NCBI RefSeq assembly: GCF_030643825.1
Contig: NZ_CP101717.1
Location: forward strand, 1,488,001 to 1,552,000
Source of the DNA: Salinispirillum sp. LH 10-3-1
GTDB lineage: Bacteria > Pseudomonadota > Gammaproteobacteria > Pseudomonadales > Natronospirillaceae
Direction of reading: 5' to 3'
Length of the DNA stretch: 64,000 nt
Below the pieces are notes generated by a model. The model worked only from the letters and a program-made list of their open reading frames with translations. It did no database searches and had not been told where the DNA came from. The translations under genes and the position numbers were made by a program. How positions within the stretch are numbered: position 1 is the stretch's first letter; each line of letters begins with the position of its first letter. Positions 8,641 to 17,612 of the stretch are shown here, piece by piece.

Positions 8641-9676
8641 TGTGAATGATTGGTCTTGCGGCTTCCCCATTGACGCCGTAGTGACTTGGGTTGATGGTGA
8701 GGACCCAGCGCATCGTGAGAAGCTGAATCGCTACCTAGCAACACTGGGTCAAAAGCCAAAGATAGCCAGTGCTAAGCGCTACCAAGAAACGGGTGAGTTT
8801 GCGTACTGCATTGCATCGCTGTTGCGTTTTGCGCCATGGTTGCGGCGGATCTACATCGTGACCGATGGGCAACGCCCTGCTTTTATGGCTGACATAGATC
8901 GGCATGGTCTGGATGATCGCGTGCGGGTTGTTGATCACAGTGTCATTTTCCGAGGATTTGAAGCGCATCTACCGACGTTTAATATCCGCTCCATCATCAG
9001 TGTGCTTTGGCGCATTCCCGATCTGGCAGAACAATTTATCTTCTTGAATGATGACTTCGTGCTGTTACAGCCGGTTGAACCCGAAGACTTCTTTCGCGAC
9101 GGTAAAATGGTGGTCAGAGGGCATTGGGCTGCACAACCCGAAAGTCGTTTTGATAAACGATTGGCTTCTTTTATCAAATCACTGATAGGGAAGGGCACGC
9201 ACGAAGAGTTAGCTAGGCCGGGCAATCGTGACGCGCAGGCTCGTGCTGCTAAAAGAGTCGGTTTCACAACGCGTTATCTGCGAGCGCCCCATAACCCTCA
9301 TCCGATGTTAAAGTCCATTGCTGAAGCTTATTTTGATCAGCATGGAGATGCTCTTGAGCACAATGTGTCTTATCGATTGCGGTCGGAAAAACAATTTCTT
9401 GTCGATGCGATGACGACTCACTTAGCGTTACAGCAAGATCGCGCTGTGGTAGATAACAAATTGAAGACGTTGCGCTTAAAGTTGAGTGACCTGAGTGTTT
9501 TCGGGTTTGTGTTGCGCACTGTATGGGCGCGGTTATCAGGTCGCTCTGCTTTTGGCTGTTTGCAGGGGTTGGAAAGTGCTAGCCCTCAGATGAGGGACGC
9601 CACGTTCTCTTGGCTGGAGCAGCGTGTTGGGAGCTTAGATCGCCTGTTACTGGAGTCAGTCGGAAGGGATAGCTAG
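8633..9676 (+). CDS. Stealth-family sugar-phosphate transferase
   Basis: The 347-residue protein begins with the Stealth CR1 signature IDAVVTWVDGEDP (about residues 12-24) and carries the CR2 segment FIFLNDDF near residue 140, followed by further Stealth-like blocks. Family members (capsule enzymes and the eukaryotic GlcNAc-1-phosphotransferase) transfer a hexose-1-phosphate from a nucleotide sugar, forming phosphodiester-linked glycans. The start is a GTG overlapping the phosphatase stop in the string GTGAATAA. The YrbL-like gene starts 2 bases after its stop. The overlap implies it is made together with phosphatase copy 1. Confidence 0.85.
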   Translation: MNNVNDWSCGFPIDAVVTWVDGEDPAHREKLNRYLATLGQKPKIASAKRYQETGEFAYCIASLLRFAPWLRRIYIVTDGQRPAFMADIDRHGLDDRVRVVDHSVIFRGFEAHLPTFNIRSIISVLWRIPDLAEQFIFLNDDFVLLQPVEPEDFFRDGKMVVRGHWAAQPESRFDKRLASFIKSLIGKGTHEELARPGNRDAQARAAKRVGFTTRYLRAPHNPHPMLKSIAEAYFDQHGDALEHNVSYRLRSEKQFLVDAMTTHLALQQDRAVVDNKLKTLRLKLSDLSVFGFVLRTVWARLSGRSAFGCLQGLESASPQMRDATFSWLEQRVGSLDRLLLESVGRDS

Positions 9677-9677
9677 T

Positions 9678-10307
9678 ATGAAAATACCGATTTTAGCTTT
9701 GCGCGACCAAGCCCATGTTGCAAAGGGTACGACGCGGTTAATTTATGAGTGGCCTGGCGATCATTCTCGCCTGATAAAAGTCCACAAGCGTTGGCAGCCT
9801 AGTGAAAATGATGGTGCTTGGGTTCGCTGGTTCAAGGCCCATGAAGACTGGTTTTTATTCCGCACAGGGATTCTGCGAGAGCTTAATGTGTATTTGCGTA
9901 CGCGCTATGACGATTGGCAGTCGCTGAATGAGCACATTGCGCCCATTTTGGGGTTGGTTGATACGGATTTGGGGCTGGGATTCGTGATTACCGCAGTGCG
10001 TGATGCGCAAGGTGGTTTGGCCCCCACGGCACGGCAGTTGTTGCGTTCAGAGCAGATGACCGCTGAGCGAGCAGTGAAACTGCAGGCGCTCGTCAGTTTG
10101 ATTGAAGATTCGCCTTGGGTTATTGGTGATCTGAATTTGGACAACATTGTGTTGTCGGAGGCTGGTTTGCCGCACGAAAAATTTATGCTGATCGATGGCC
10201 TAGGTGAACGCACCCTGTTACCCGTGCAACATTGGTTGCCTTGGGCGCGACAGCGCCAAAAGAAGCGTTTCGCAGCAAAAGTCCGGCGCCGGTTAGCAAA
10301 ATTATGA
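9678..10307 (+). CDS. YrbL-like kinase-fold protein
   Basis: The 209-residue protein resembles the PhoP-regulated YrbL family. It has a truncated kinase-like fold with GDLNLDNIVL (from about residue 150) in place of the catalytic HxDxxxxN loop, and LIDGLGE (about 171-177) in place of DFG. The first residue of the canonical HxD is Gly, so activity is uncertain. The start lies 2 bases after the Stealth stop, so the two are co-transcribed. No membrane segment or signal peptide is seen, so it should be cytoplasmic. A role in phosphorylating LPS or glycan components is inference from the neighbours. Confidence 0.7.
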   Translation: MKIPILALRDQAHVAKGTTRLIYEWPGDHSRLIKVHKRWQPSENDGAWVRWFKAHEDWFLFRTGILRELNVYLRTRYDDWQSLNEHIAPILGLVDTDLGLGFVITAVRDAQGGLAPTARQLLRSEQMTAERAVKLQALVSLIEDSPWVIGDLNLDNIVLSEAGLPHEKFMLIDGLGERTLLPVQHWLPWARQRQKKRFAAKVRRRLAKL

Positions 10308-10422
10308 TGCCCTTACGATTTGAAGACGTTTCCGCGTTAGGCCTGATCAAGCCTTTCGCGTACCATACACGGCCTTTTATTGTATGTTCGACTGTAACGT
10401 CGTCTGTCGCATTAGGTAGTGT

Positions 10423-11124
10423 ATGTCTGGAATAGGCCGCTTTGTTAAACAATGGCGCCGCAGTTGGCCAACGAGAATGAATTCGCCGTGGGTTCGAGCG
10501 CTGGCGTGGTTGGAGCTTATGTTGGTGGACCACGGATTCTTGCGCCCGTTCTATAATCGGCCGGAAGCCATTTTGCCGGGCGTTTATCGGTCCAATCACC
10601 CGTCACCTCGCGCAGTAAAAGCATTGGCGGCAAGAGGCGTTCGTACCATCATCAGTTTGCGCGGAAAAGGCCATAATGGGCCCTTTTTGCTGGAACAGGA
10701 AGCCTGTGCTCTACATGGCATTGATCTTCAGGTGGTGCGGTTGAAATCTCGTCGGCCACCGACGCAAGAGCAAATTCACCGCCTAAAAGCGGTGTTCGAT
10801 CAGGCGGAAAGTCCAATGCTTATGCATTGTAAGTCGGGTGCTGATCGTTCAGGGCTGGCTGCGGCCTTGTATTTGTTGATCTACAAGGGCGATATTGCGG
10901 CGGCAAGAGCGCAGTTTTCGCTGCGTTACCTTCATGTGCGCCAATCGCGTACAGGTGTGCTTGACGCGTTCGTAGAGGCATACGCGCAGTACGCGGCGAT
11001 AAACAAAGACGCCGACTTTATGCAGTGGGTCGATGAACACTACGACCCGGAACAACTGAAACGTTCATTTAAACCGAAAGGCTGGGCTAACTGGCTGGTG
11101 GATGGGATTTTACGCCGTGAATAA
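10423..11124 (+). CDS. Dual-specificity/tyrosine-phosphatase-like protein, copy 2
   Basis: The 233-residue protein is a paralogue of the 7975-8640 product, with the same order of blocks and the active-site loop HCKSGADRSG (Cys136, Arg142). It has an extra basic N terminus of about ten residues. Its end (CGC CGT GAA TAA) again overlaps a GTG start, here of msbA, the same junction as copy 1 with the Stealth gene. About 115 bases separate it from the YrbL-like gene. Two copies, each coupled to a different envelope gene, suggest duplication followed by use as a regulatory or processing subunit. The substrate is unknown. Confidence 0.82.
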   Translation: MSGIGRFVKQWRRSWPTRMNSPWVRALAWLELMLVDHGFLRPFYNRPEAILPGVYRSNHPSPRAVKALAARGVRTIISLRGKGHNGPFLLEQEACALHGIDLQVVRLKSRRPPTQEQIHRLKAVFDQAESPMLMHCKSGADRSGLAAALYLLIYKGDIAAARAQFSLRYLHVRQSRTGVLDAFVEAYAQYAAINKDADFMQWVDEHYDPEQLKRSFKPKGWANWLVDGILRRE

Positions 11125-12883
11125 ATACCGTTTGGATACCTTGCACGATGCGTCGCGTTTCGGATTGTTGAAACGCCTGTGGAAGGATTATGTCTCCAAG
11201 CATGTTGGGTTGCTGTCTATTGCTGTCGTCTTAATGATCATAGAAGGCAGTATGTTGGGGCTCCTCAGTTATTTGGTGCAGCCAATGTTCGATACGATCA
11301 CCACGGGTGGCTCCATCGAGCAACTGACGTGGGTTGCATTGGGCATTTTTGGTGTGTTCACGTTGAAAGCATTGGGTGGCTTCGGCCAGCGCAGCATCAC
11401 CATTACGGTCGGGTTGCGGGTGATCACCAATATGCAGAAAGCGTTGCTGGGCCACCTGATCAGGCTCGATTCTGCGTTCTATTCGCACCATTCGCCGGGG
11501 GCGTTGATTGAGCGCGTACGTGGCGATACGCAAGCCCTGAAGACATTTGCCAGCAATGCATTGATTTCCGTGGGACGTGATGCGGTCAGTCTTGTTGCTT
11601 TGATTACCGTGGCCGTGCTGGTGGACTGGCGGTGGACGTTGCTTGCTTTTCTCGGTGCGCCGTTGTTGGTGTTGCCCATTGCCATTGTACGTCGTTGGAT
11701 TCTTAAGACCACACGCAAGGCGCGCCATGTGTCGTCCGACATGTCGACCCGCTTGGATGAGATTTTTCATGGCATCAATGCCATTAAGCTGAACAGCTTG
11801 GAAGCGCATGAAGATGCGCGCTATCGTACGGTTTCTGATCGCTATTTAAAGAATCAACGGCGCTCTGAAGTAGGTAAGGCGGCGTTGCCCGCCATGATCG
11901 ACTTACTGGCGGGTGTGGGTTTTATGCTGGTAGTGCTGTACGGTGGCCGTCAGTTGATGGCGGGTGAAAAAACGGTCGGTGAGTTCATGAGTTTTTTCAC
12001 GGCTATGGGTTTGATGTTTGATCCTTTGCGCCGACTGAGCAACATCAGTGGTGCACTGTTGGCGGCGAGCGCCAGCTTAGAGCGTCTGTACGCGGTTTTT
12101 GATATGAAACCAGAGATCGTTAATAAGCCAAAGATTAAACCCATTCCAAGTGATATTGGGCAGCGCGAGTTGCGTGTGGATTCGGTGGTATTTGGCTATG
12201 GCGACCAGCCAGTGCTTAACGAATTGTCGTTTGTGGCGCCCGCTGGAAAGATGACCGCCATCGTCGGGCCATCCGGTGCTGGTAAAACGACGGTGTTCAG
12301 TATGCTGACGCGCATCATTGAGCCGCATGCGGGCGGTATTTATCTTGGTGATGATCGCATTGACGAGTTTGATTTACAGGCTTTGCGAGGGCAGTTCGCT
12401 GTTGTGAGTCAGGAGTCTGCGCTGTTTGACGAATCCATTTGGCAAAATATTGCTTTTGGCAGGCTCGATGCAAAAGACCACGAAGTGGAGGCTGCGGCGA
12501 AGGCAGCGCTGGTGACTGATTTTACCGACTTGCTGCCGGAAGGCTTGCATACTTTGGCTGGCCCGCGCGGTAGCAGCTTGTCGGGCGGTCAGCGCCAGCG
12601 AGTCGCTATTGCTCGTGCTTTGTTGCGCAATGCGCCCATACTGTTGTTAGATGAAGCGACATCGGCATTGGACAATCGAACCGAGCAGATCATTCAGGAA
12701 ACCCTGGAGAAGTTAGCGCGCGAACGCACGACGTTGGTTATTGCACACCGCCTATCCACAGTCATGAATGCAGATCAGATCATCGTTATGGAAGACGGGG
12801 AGGTGGTCGAACAAGGCAAGCATGATGAGTTGTTGGCGCGTCAGGGAGCTTATTTTCGCCTACACCAGACTTTAGCTGAGTAA
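11117..12883 (+). CDS. msbA: MsbA-like lipid A / lipid-linked glycan ABC exporter
   Basis: The protein has about 588 residues in the half-transporter layout: six membrane segments in the first ~320 residues, then an ATPase domain with Walker A GPSGAGKTT, signature LSGGQRQR and Walker B ILLLDEATSALD followed by the H-loop IAHRLST. MsbA homodimers flip core-lipid A across the inner membrane. I prefer the GTG at 11117, whose GTGAATAA overlaps the phosphatase stop exactly as at the Stealth gene; an ATG at 11102 in the same frame would add five residues. An essential msbA is usually near lpxK, which is not in this window, so a specialised paralogue is possible. Confidence 0.85.
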   Translation: MNKYRLDTLHDASRFGLLKRLWKDYVSKHVGLLSIAVVLMIIEGSMLGLLSYLVQPMFDTITTGGSIEQLTWVALGIFGVFTLKALGGFGQRSITITVGLRVITNMQKALLGHLIRLDSAFYSHHSPGALIERVRGDTQALKTFASNALISVGRDAVSLVALITVAVLVDWRWTLLAFLGAPLLVLPIAIVRRWILKTTRKARHVSSDMSTRLDEIFHGINAIKLNSLEAHEDARYRTVSDRYLKNQRRSEVGKAALPAMIDLLAGVGFMLVVLYGGRQLMAGEKTVGEFMSFFTAMGLMFDPLRRLSNISGALLAASASLERLYAVFDMKPEIVNKPKIKPIPSDIGQRELRVDSVVFGYGDQPVLNELSFVAPAGKMTAIVGPSGAGKTTVFSMLTRIIEPHAGGIYLGDDRIDEFDLQALRGQFAVVSQESALFDESIWQNIAFGRLDAKDHEVEAAAKAALVTDFTDLLPEGLHTLAGPRGSSLSGGQRQRVAIARALLRNAPILLLDEATSALDNRTEQIIQETLEKLARERTTLVIAHRLSTVMNADQIIVMEDGEVVEQGKHDELLARQGAYFRLHQTLAE

Positions 12884-12942
12884 TCTAATGGGAGAAGTGA
12901 AGATGTTTGGAAGTGCAGTGAATCAGATGCTGCGAGTAGTGC

Positions 12943-13779
12943 TTAGTTCTCCGGTTCTGGTGTTTTAAAATTGTAATGTGCTCGCAGCGCGTCCCACTGT
13001 GCGCGGTTGGCGTCTTCTCTGACGTTGCTCTTTAGTAAAGCGACCTTTTGTGATCCCCAAATGGTAATTGGTTTAGGGCCTGGCTTATTGCTTTGTCGTG
13101 ACTCGGTGCCATGCAAAAAAGACATTGCCTTAAACCAGAGGTCGTCTGCTTTTGGTGTCAGCTTGAGATAAAGCTCTTTGTTTGTGACGTCAGCATGTAG
13201 GGCATTAGGCGGGTAGAGTACGCCGCCGTAACCTGTAGGCATGTACGAACCGTGGGTTGAATCAGTTTGGGTGACATAACGCCACTCTTTATAAGGTTTG
13301 GTCGTACCGTCTTCTTCGTAGCTAATTTGGCGCACACGGTTGGCAATGATGGCTTTGGGGTGCCGCAAGTGGTCAGCATACAGATTCTCTAACCAATCCT
13401 TTTGATACATTGAGTCGTCGTCGCAGGTCACAATGGTCTTGCCTGGAAAGGCTTCCATTGAGTGCACGAGCTTCCGGTGCGAGCTGGTCTGATCGGAAAA
13501 GCGGATTTCGAAGCGAGTCCCTTCTAGTGACGTCAGTTTGGCTGGTATCTGGTTCTGCAGCGAATTGTGTAGCCAAAGCACGATTTTTTCTGCATGAACG
13601 CTTTGATTTAATAAACTGCGCACGGTCAGGTGCACGAATGGAATGCGGGATGGAATAGATGTAAAAGACACGATGACACTAGGAAGCTCTGGCCTGCGCG
13701 AAGCGTTCAGTTTCTTAGCCGGAATTCGAGACAACTGAAAAGCGGTAAAGAGGGCGCCGGGTATTTCTTTAAGCTTCAT
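12943..13779 (-). CDS. Glycosyltransferase-like protein (GT-A fold)
   Basis: The 278-residue protein starts its core with VIVSFTSIPSRI and has a TCDDDSMY segment near residue 118, matching the aspartate-rich metal/nucleotide-sugar site of GT-A enzymes. This layout occurs in small glycosyltransferases of LPS and capsule clusters; the sugar donor cannot be deduced. It has no membrane segment, so it is probably cytoplasmic or peripheral. It converges on msbA and is divergent from lptF. The ATG has only a weak ribosome site. Confidence 0.6.
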   Translation of the reverse strand: MKLKEIPGALFTAFQLSRIPAKKLNASRRPELPSVIVSFTSIPSRIPFVHLTVRSLLNQSVHAEKIVLWLHNSLQNQIPAKLTSLEGTRFEIRFSDQTSSHRKLVHSMEAFPGKTIVTCDDDSMYQKDWLENLYADHLRHPKAIIANRVRQISYEEDGTTKPYKEWRYVTQTDSTHGSYMPTGYGGVLYPPNALHADVTNKELYLKLTPKADDLWFKAMSFLHGTESRQSNKPGPKPITIWGSQKVALLKSNVREDANRAQWDALRAHYNFKTPEPEN

Positions 13780-13955
13780 AGTTGTTTACCGGGTCAGGCT
13801 CTAGCGGAAAGTCGCCGAATGGTAAAGGCGCCCTTACGAGGTGTCAACTTGCACCAAGTTGACTCTAATCCTGCCTCGCCGATGTTTCCGCTGGAACAAT
13901 AGGGCTGCTACTGTCAGAATTGAACCCGACATCGATTGACAGGAATTGTCGCCTT

Positions 13956-15062
13956 GTGATCATCCAACGTTACATACTTAAACAAATCGCCGTACCCTTC
14001 GTTTTGATTTGCATTTTATTGGCCATACTGCTGTTGGCAGAAGCATTTGGAGATGTGCTGACGCGTGCGTTGGGGGGGACCTTACCGGGTAATGCAGTGG
14101 CAATGTTGATGTTGTATCAACTTCCACTCGTGTTGCAAGAATTGATGCCAGGGGGTTTTTTTCTGGCCTTGGTCATTGCTTTAGGTCAGATGTCGGGCTC
14201 TAACGAACGTGTTGTTTTGCAGGCGACAGGGTATTCCGATGCCAAAATCATGCGGCTTATTTTACTGGTGGGAGTGCTGGCTACAGCACTGCTCTACCTG
14301 TTCACGCTGTATTTAGTGCCGCTTGCGTCTCGTACTACGGAAATGCTGAACAAGACGTTAGCTGAGCGTCCGGCGGCGGAAATTGTTCAGCCGGGTCAGT
14401 TTACGTCTATTGATCGTGATGGCAGCGTGTTGTACGCGCAAAGCAGTGATCCTGCGGCGGGCTCGTTGCTATCGGTTTTTATGGCCTTCCTGGAGGAAGG
14501 TGAGCAACGTTTATTGACCGCCGATAGCGCACAGGTGATTAACGATGGTGAGGGCCGGTACCTTGTGTTTTCTAATGGAGAACTGCTGACGGGGTTCGAC
14601 GACGAGCAACTGGAGCGCACACAGTTTAGCCAAATGTCGTTATTGCTGGAGCGCCGCGAGGTGTCCGATTCCTTCAATCGCCGATCGAGAACCAATCAAG
14701 AATTGTGGGAAAGTGGGACGCGGAGAAACATCGCTACGTTGCAGTGGCGGTTGTTGTACCCGCTGAGCTTATTGGTTTTCTGCATTTGGGCGGTGAATCT
14801 AACGCGTTACAAACCACGCAGCGGCAAAAACGCTGCGGTACTCCCCGCGGTAATTTTCTATGTGGTGTATCAGTACCTTTGCCGAACGGTGAACGCCAGC
14901 GTTGGCAGTGGTAACTTGCCTTTGTGGCTGAACTTTTGGTGGATTCACGTAATAGGGGTGGCGTTAGGTTTTGCGTTGCGTATTGACTTCGCTGACCTGA
15001 AGACTCGTTTGCGTAATGCGGTTCCATCAAGAGGGAGTGCGTCAAGAGGGAGCACATCATGA
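13956..15062 (+). CDS. lptF: LptF, inner-membrane permease of the LPS export ABC transporter
   Basis: About 368 residues: a YjgP/YjgQ-type permease with two sets of three membrane segments flanking a periplasmic beta-jellyroll region (about residues 110-260). With LptG and the LptB ATPase (not in this window), it extracts LPS from the inner membrane and feeds the Lpt bridge. The frame is open to a TTG at 13920, but the GTG at 13956 starts at VIIQRYILKQ, which matches the usual N terminus, with AGGAA about 10 bases upstream. The stop overlaps the lptG start as ATGA, so the two are translationally coupled. Confidence 0.92.
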   Translation: MIIQRYILKQIAVPFVLICILLAILLLAEAFGDVLTRALGGTLPGNAVAMLMLYQLPLVLQELMPGGFFLALVIALGQMSGSNERVVLQATGYSDAKIMRLILLVGVLATALLYLFTLYLVPLASRTTEMLNKTLAERPAAEIVQPGQFTSIDRDGSVLYAQSSDPAAGSLLSVFMAFLEEGEQRLLTADSAQVINDGEGRYLVFSNGELLTGFDDEQLERTQFSQMSLLLERREVSDSFNRRSRTNQELWESGTRRNIATLQWRLLYPLSLLVFCIWAVNLTRYKPRSGKNAAVLPAVIFYVVYQYLCRTVNASVGSGNLPLWLNFWWIHVIGVALGFALRIDFADLKTRLRNAVPSRGSASRGSTS

Positions 15063-16126
15063 TTCTCAGTCGCTATGTGCTGTTCAAAACACTGTCTAGC
15101 ATATTCATGGTGTTGCTGATTTTCGGCAGCTTGATGTTCCTACTCAGCTACGCCGATGAAATGGCTCGGCGTGGGGATGAGAATTTCAATTCGTATCATG
15201 TGTTGATTTATACGTTACTGTCGATACCCAGCGAAATTTACGAGTTCGCTCCGTTTGTGGTCATGATTGGCACCTTGGTGAGCATCGGTGGCTTGGCCGC
15301 CAGCAGTGAGCTTACTGCGATTCGGGCGACGGGGGTGTCGATGGCGCGGTTGCTGTCGACCATTCTGATGCCGGCGCTGATTGCGACGTCGATGCTGTTT
15401 GTCGTAGGCGAGGTGTTTGCGCCGACCTTGAAGCAGGAGGCGAATTTTTATCGTGCTGACGTGCGTAATCAGAATACTCAGGTGCGCTTGGGTTCGTGGT
15501 ATCAAAGCGGGAACAAGATCATTCATGTGGGTGATTTCACCAGCACCGAGCTCGCCGGTAACTTGTTTTTGATAGAGTTAGATGACAGGGACCGTGTTGC
15601 CACAACAACGGAAGCAGAAGGTGTGTTGCTGACGCCAACGGAATGGCAGCTCGAAAATGTCAGTGTGACAGACTGGTCTTCGCGGAGCGGACAAAGTGTA
15701 TTTACTCGCCAAGACATGAGTTCGTCGGTGATCTTACCGCCTATTTCCACCACGCTGATTTACAACTTGTCGCGTTCGTTGAACGTATTAAGCTTGCCCG
15801 AACTGTGGCAGCGGGTGGCGTTTCAAGATGCCAGTGCGGTGGTCGACCCGGTGGTGGCTTTGCGGCTGTGGGAGCGTTTGAGTGCACCCTTGCTTACCAT
15901 GACGCTCAGCTTCATTGGTATTGCTTTTGTGTTCGGTTCAACGCGCTCTATTTCTATGGGCGCGCGTATATTCATGGGTGTTGCGTTGGGGCTGGTGTTG
16001 CAAATTGCGCAGCAGTTTTTTGGCCCTATTGGATTGTTTATCGGCATGCGTCCAGCCATTGCGGCAACGCTACCTGTTTTTCTGGCCTTTGGTTTGGGCG
16101 TGTACCTGTTCCGTAAGAACACCTGA
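15059..16126 (+). CDS. lptG: LptG, inner-membrane permease of the LPS export ABC transporter
   Basis: The 355-residue protein is the partner of LptF, with the same 3+3 membrane-segment layout around a periplasmic jellyroll. It opens ILSRYVLFKTL and has SELTAIRATGVS in the cytoplasmic loop that contacts LptB. The length matches the family (about 355-360). The start ATG overlaps the lptF stop by 4 bases. LptFG plus LptB2 form the transporter delivering LPS towards LptC and LptA. Confidence 0.93.
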   Translation: MILSRYVLFKTLSSIFMVLLIFGSLMFLLSYADEMARRGDENFNSYHVLIYTLLSIPSEIYEFAPFVVMIGTLVSIGGLAASSELTAIRATGVSMARLLSTILMPALIATSMLFVVGEVFAPTLKQEANFYRADVRNQNTQVRLGSWYQSGNKIIHVGDFTSTELAGNLFLIELDDRDRVATTTEAEGVLLTPTEWQLENVSVTDWSSRSGQSVFTRQDMSSSVILPPISTTLIYNLSRSLNVLSLPELWQRVAFQDASAVVDPVVALRLWERLSAPLLTMTLSFIGIAFVFGSTRSISMGARIFMGVALGLVLQIAQQFFGPIGLFIGMRPAIAATLPVFLAFGLGVYLFRKNT

Positions 16127-16229
16127 CGCGATCTTAGAACTACTGCGCCGTTTGCTTTGTACCCCTCGGAGCAGCGCGCTATCATGTGCTGTGCACGGTG
16201 ATACATAACATCAAGATGGAAGAATCATT

Positions 16230-17594
16230 ATGACTAACCTGACCTGCTTTCAGGCCTATGACATTCGCGGCAAACTCGGTACAGAACTGAACGAAGAGAT
16301 CGTGTACCGCATCGGTCGCGCTTACGCTGAATTTCTCAAGCCAAAGAAGGTCTGTGTGGGTGGGGATGTTCGGTTAACGTCTGAAACCTTAAAAATGGCT
16401 TTGGCCCGTGGGCTGATGGATTCCGGTGTTGATGTAATCGACTTGGGGCTGATTGGTACCGAAGAAGTGTACTTTGCCACCAAGTTTCTGGAATTGGACG
16501 GTGGCGTGATGGTTACCGCCAGTCACAACCCGATTGATTACAACGGCTTGAAAATGGTGCGGGAGGGCTCTCGCCCTTTGAGTAACGATTCGGGCCTGTT
16601 GGACATCAAGGCTCTGGCAGAGAAGAATCAGTTCACCGAGTCTACAAAAAAGGGTGTATTGACCAAGCTGGACAACTCTGGCCCCTATGTCGATCACCTG
16701 CTGACCTATTTGGATTGGCGTGACATTAAACCGATGAAGCTGGTGATGAACGCGGGTAACGGCGCTGCTTGCCACACGGTTGATCGCATCGAACTGGCGT
16801 TTAAAGAGCGCAATATTCCTATCGAATTTGTGAAATTGTACAACACGCCTGATGGCACCTTCCCCAATGGTATTCCTAACCCCATTTTGAAAGAACAGCA
16901 GCCGGTAACCGGTAATGCGGTGCGTGAGCACAAAGCGGACATGGGGATTGCATGGGACGGCGATTTTGACCGCTGTTTCCTGTGGGATGCGGATGGCCGG
17001 TTTATCGAAGGTTATTACGTTGTTGGGTTGTTGGCCGAGGCGTTTTTGGTGAAAAACCCCGGTGCAACCATCATTCATGACCCGCGTTTGGTGTGGAACA
17101 CGAAGGACATCTGTGAGATCAACGGTGGCCGTGCGATGCAGTCGAAAACGGGCCATGCGTTCATCAAAGAAATGATGCGCAAAGAAGACGCGGTGTACGG
17201 TGGCGAGATGAGTGCGCACCATTATTTCCGTGACTTCGCCTATTGCGACAGTGGGATGATTCCTTGGTTGCTGGTGGTGGATTTGCTGAGCAAAAAAGGG
17301 CAGAGCCTGTCTGAGCTGGTGAGTGAGCGTATGTCTGCTTGCCCTTCGCCGGGTGAGATCAACAGCAAAGTAGACGACGCGGACGCGGCGATTGCGCGTG
17401 TATACGAAGCCTTTAAGGCAGACGCGATCGGTGAAGAGTCTGTTGATGGTGTGTCGCTGGAGTTCCCTGAGTGGCGCTTTAATCTGCGTAAGTCGAACAC
17501 CGAGCCGGTGGTGCGTTTGAACCTGGAGACGCGAGCGAACGAAAAACTGATGCAAGAAAAGACGGACGAGATTCTGGCTATTTTGTGCCAGTAA
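16230..17594 (+). CDS. manB: Phosphomannomutase/phosphoglucomutase
   Basis: The 454-residue protein has the alpha-D-phosphohexomutase layout: phosphoserine loop VTASHNP (about residue 95-101), metal loop WDGDFDRC (about 235-242), sugar-specificity loop [10 protein letters not shown] and the C-terminal phosphate loop RKSNTEP. From memory it resembles E. coli CpsG/ManB along its full length, which converts mannose-6-phosphate to mannose-1-phosphate for GDP-mannose. Some homologues also act on glucose phosphates (AlgC type). GGAAGAATC precedes the ATG. It follows lptG by about 100 bases and feeds nucleotide-sugar supply for the surface genes. Confidence 0.88.
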   Translation: MTNLTCFQAYDIRGKLGTELNEEIVYRIGRAYAEFLKPKKVCVGGDVRLTSETLKMALARGLMDSGVDVIDLGLIGTEEVYFATKFLELDGGVMVTASHNPIDYNGLKMVREGSRPLSNDSGLLDIKALAEKNQFTESTKKGVLTKLDNSGPYVDHLLTYLDWRDIKPMKLVMNAGNGAACHTVDRIELAFKERNIPIEFVKLYNTPDGTFPNGIPNPILKEQQPVTGNAVREHKADMGIAWDGDFDRCFLWDADGRFIEGYYVVGLLAEAFLVKNPGATIIHDPRLVWNTKDICEINGGRAMQSKTGHAFIKEMMRKEDAVYGGEMSAHHYFRDFAYCDSGMIPWLLVVDLLSKKGQSLSELVSERMSACPSPGEINSKVDDADAAIARVYEAFKADAIGEESVDGVSLEFPEWRFNLRKSNTEPVVRLNLETRANEKLMQEKTDEILAILCQ

Positions 17595-17612
17595 GTTGAT
17601 AGGGACAGTTCA

